64,000 bases of DNA from Laspinema sp963821735. GTDB lineage: Bacteria; Cyanobacteriota; Cyanobacteriia; Cyanobacteriales; Laspinemataceae. The translations under genes were made by a program, and so were the position numbers. Position 1 is the stretch's first letter, and every line of letters starts with the position of its first letter. The stretch spans positions 111,963 to 175,962 of the forward strand of contig CAWGFK010000010.1 in NCBI GenBank assembly GCA_963821735.1, given 5' to 3'. The notes below the pieces were generated by a model, which saw only the letters and a program-made list of their open reading frames with translations, was not told the DNA's origin and searched no databases. Positions 63,972-64,000 of this stretch are shown here, piece after piece.

Positions 63972-64000
63972 GGTTTGAGACTATTCAATACTTTCCTATT

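Noticed and set aside
1..64000. tRNA, rRNA and CRISPR arrays
   Set aside because: No GGTTCGAATC-type T-loops in a cloverleaf setting, no rRNA sequence and no spaced direct repeats were recognised on reading; a covariance-model scan could still find a missed tRNA.

Overview
This is a stretch of cyanobacterial chromosome. The evidence is a phycobiliprotein lyase, NdhB, a high-light-inducible protein, a Psb32-type TPM protein, a CPP1-like protein, many HIP1 octamers (GCGATCGC), heptamer tandem repeats, and several families known mainly from cyanobacteria (DUF1823, the TIGR00303 CobT-like protein, Uma2 proteins, WD40/STAND proteins). The mix of large STAND/WD40 genes, two-component genes and abundant dispersed repeats suggests a filamentous Oscillatoriales-type organism; this is inference, since no rRNA is present. 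No tRNA, rRNA, CRISPR array, intact insertion sequence or prophage was recognised.

Layout. 0.4-9.7 kb: Crp/Fnr regulator, DUF2232 membrane protein, CobT-like protein, coiled-coil protein, CpcS/CpeS-type lyase behind a perfect palindrome, PotD-like lipoprotein, secreted protein, aldo/keto reductase with ferredoxin tail, DUF151 protein, riboflavin synthase. 9.7-10.2 kb: small-RNA candidate and a palindromic repeat cluster. 10.2-16.9 kb: M23 peptidase, biotin ligase, PgeF-type laccase-domain protein, a Septu-like AAA ATPase/HNH pair, SDR. 17.7-21 kb: CPP1-like protein and ClpC. 21.4-30 kb: heptamer repeat array, CHASE3 two-component pair, nucleotidyltransferase overlapping a cupin gene, small secreted proteins, YggT protein, NdhB. 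30.2-40 kb: topoisomerase I, Uma2 protein, a patch of gene remnants, MASE1 histidine kinase, membrane protein, GNAT, alanine dehydrogenase, HLIP. 40-51.9 kb: MerR regulator, two WD40 proteins, DHH phosphoesterase, SDR, a DUF4212/sodium:solute symporter pair with a perfect CRP-type site about 490 bp upstream, Psb32-like protein, DUF1823. 52-59.7 kb: same-strand AAA ATPase, small protein and 1726-residue STAND/TPR/WD40 protein. 60.5-63.8 kb: ftsQ, ftsZ, thiD.

Two things stand out. The first is the AAA ATPase/small protein/STAND-WD40 set at 51966-59703, the best candidate for a poorly described signalling or conflict system, alongside a recognisable Septu-like pair at 14125-16145. The second is the number of single-base frameshifts in otherwise well-kept genes (CobT-like twice, secreted protein, aldo/keto reductase twice, riboflavin synthase, pgeF, ptuA-like, topA, and a small gene). 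Eight of these ten lie between 2.8 and 14.6 kb. Because ribE and topA should be essential, indel errors in the assembly are the simplest explanation for most of them, and the affected genes are described here over their full reconstructed extent.
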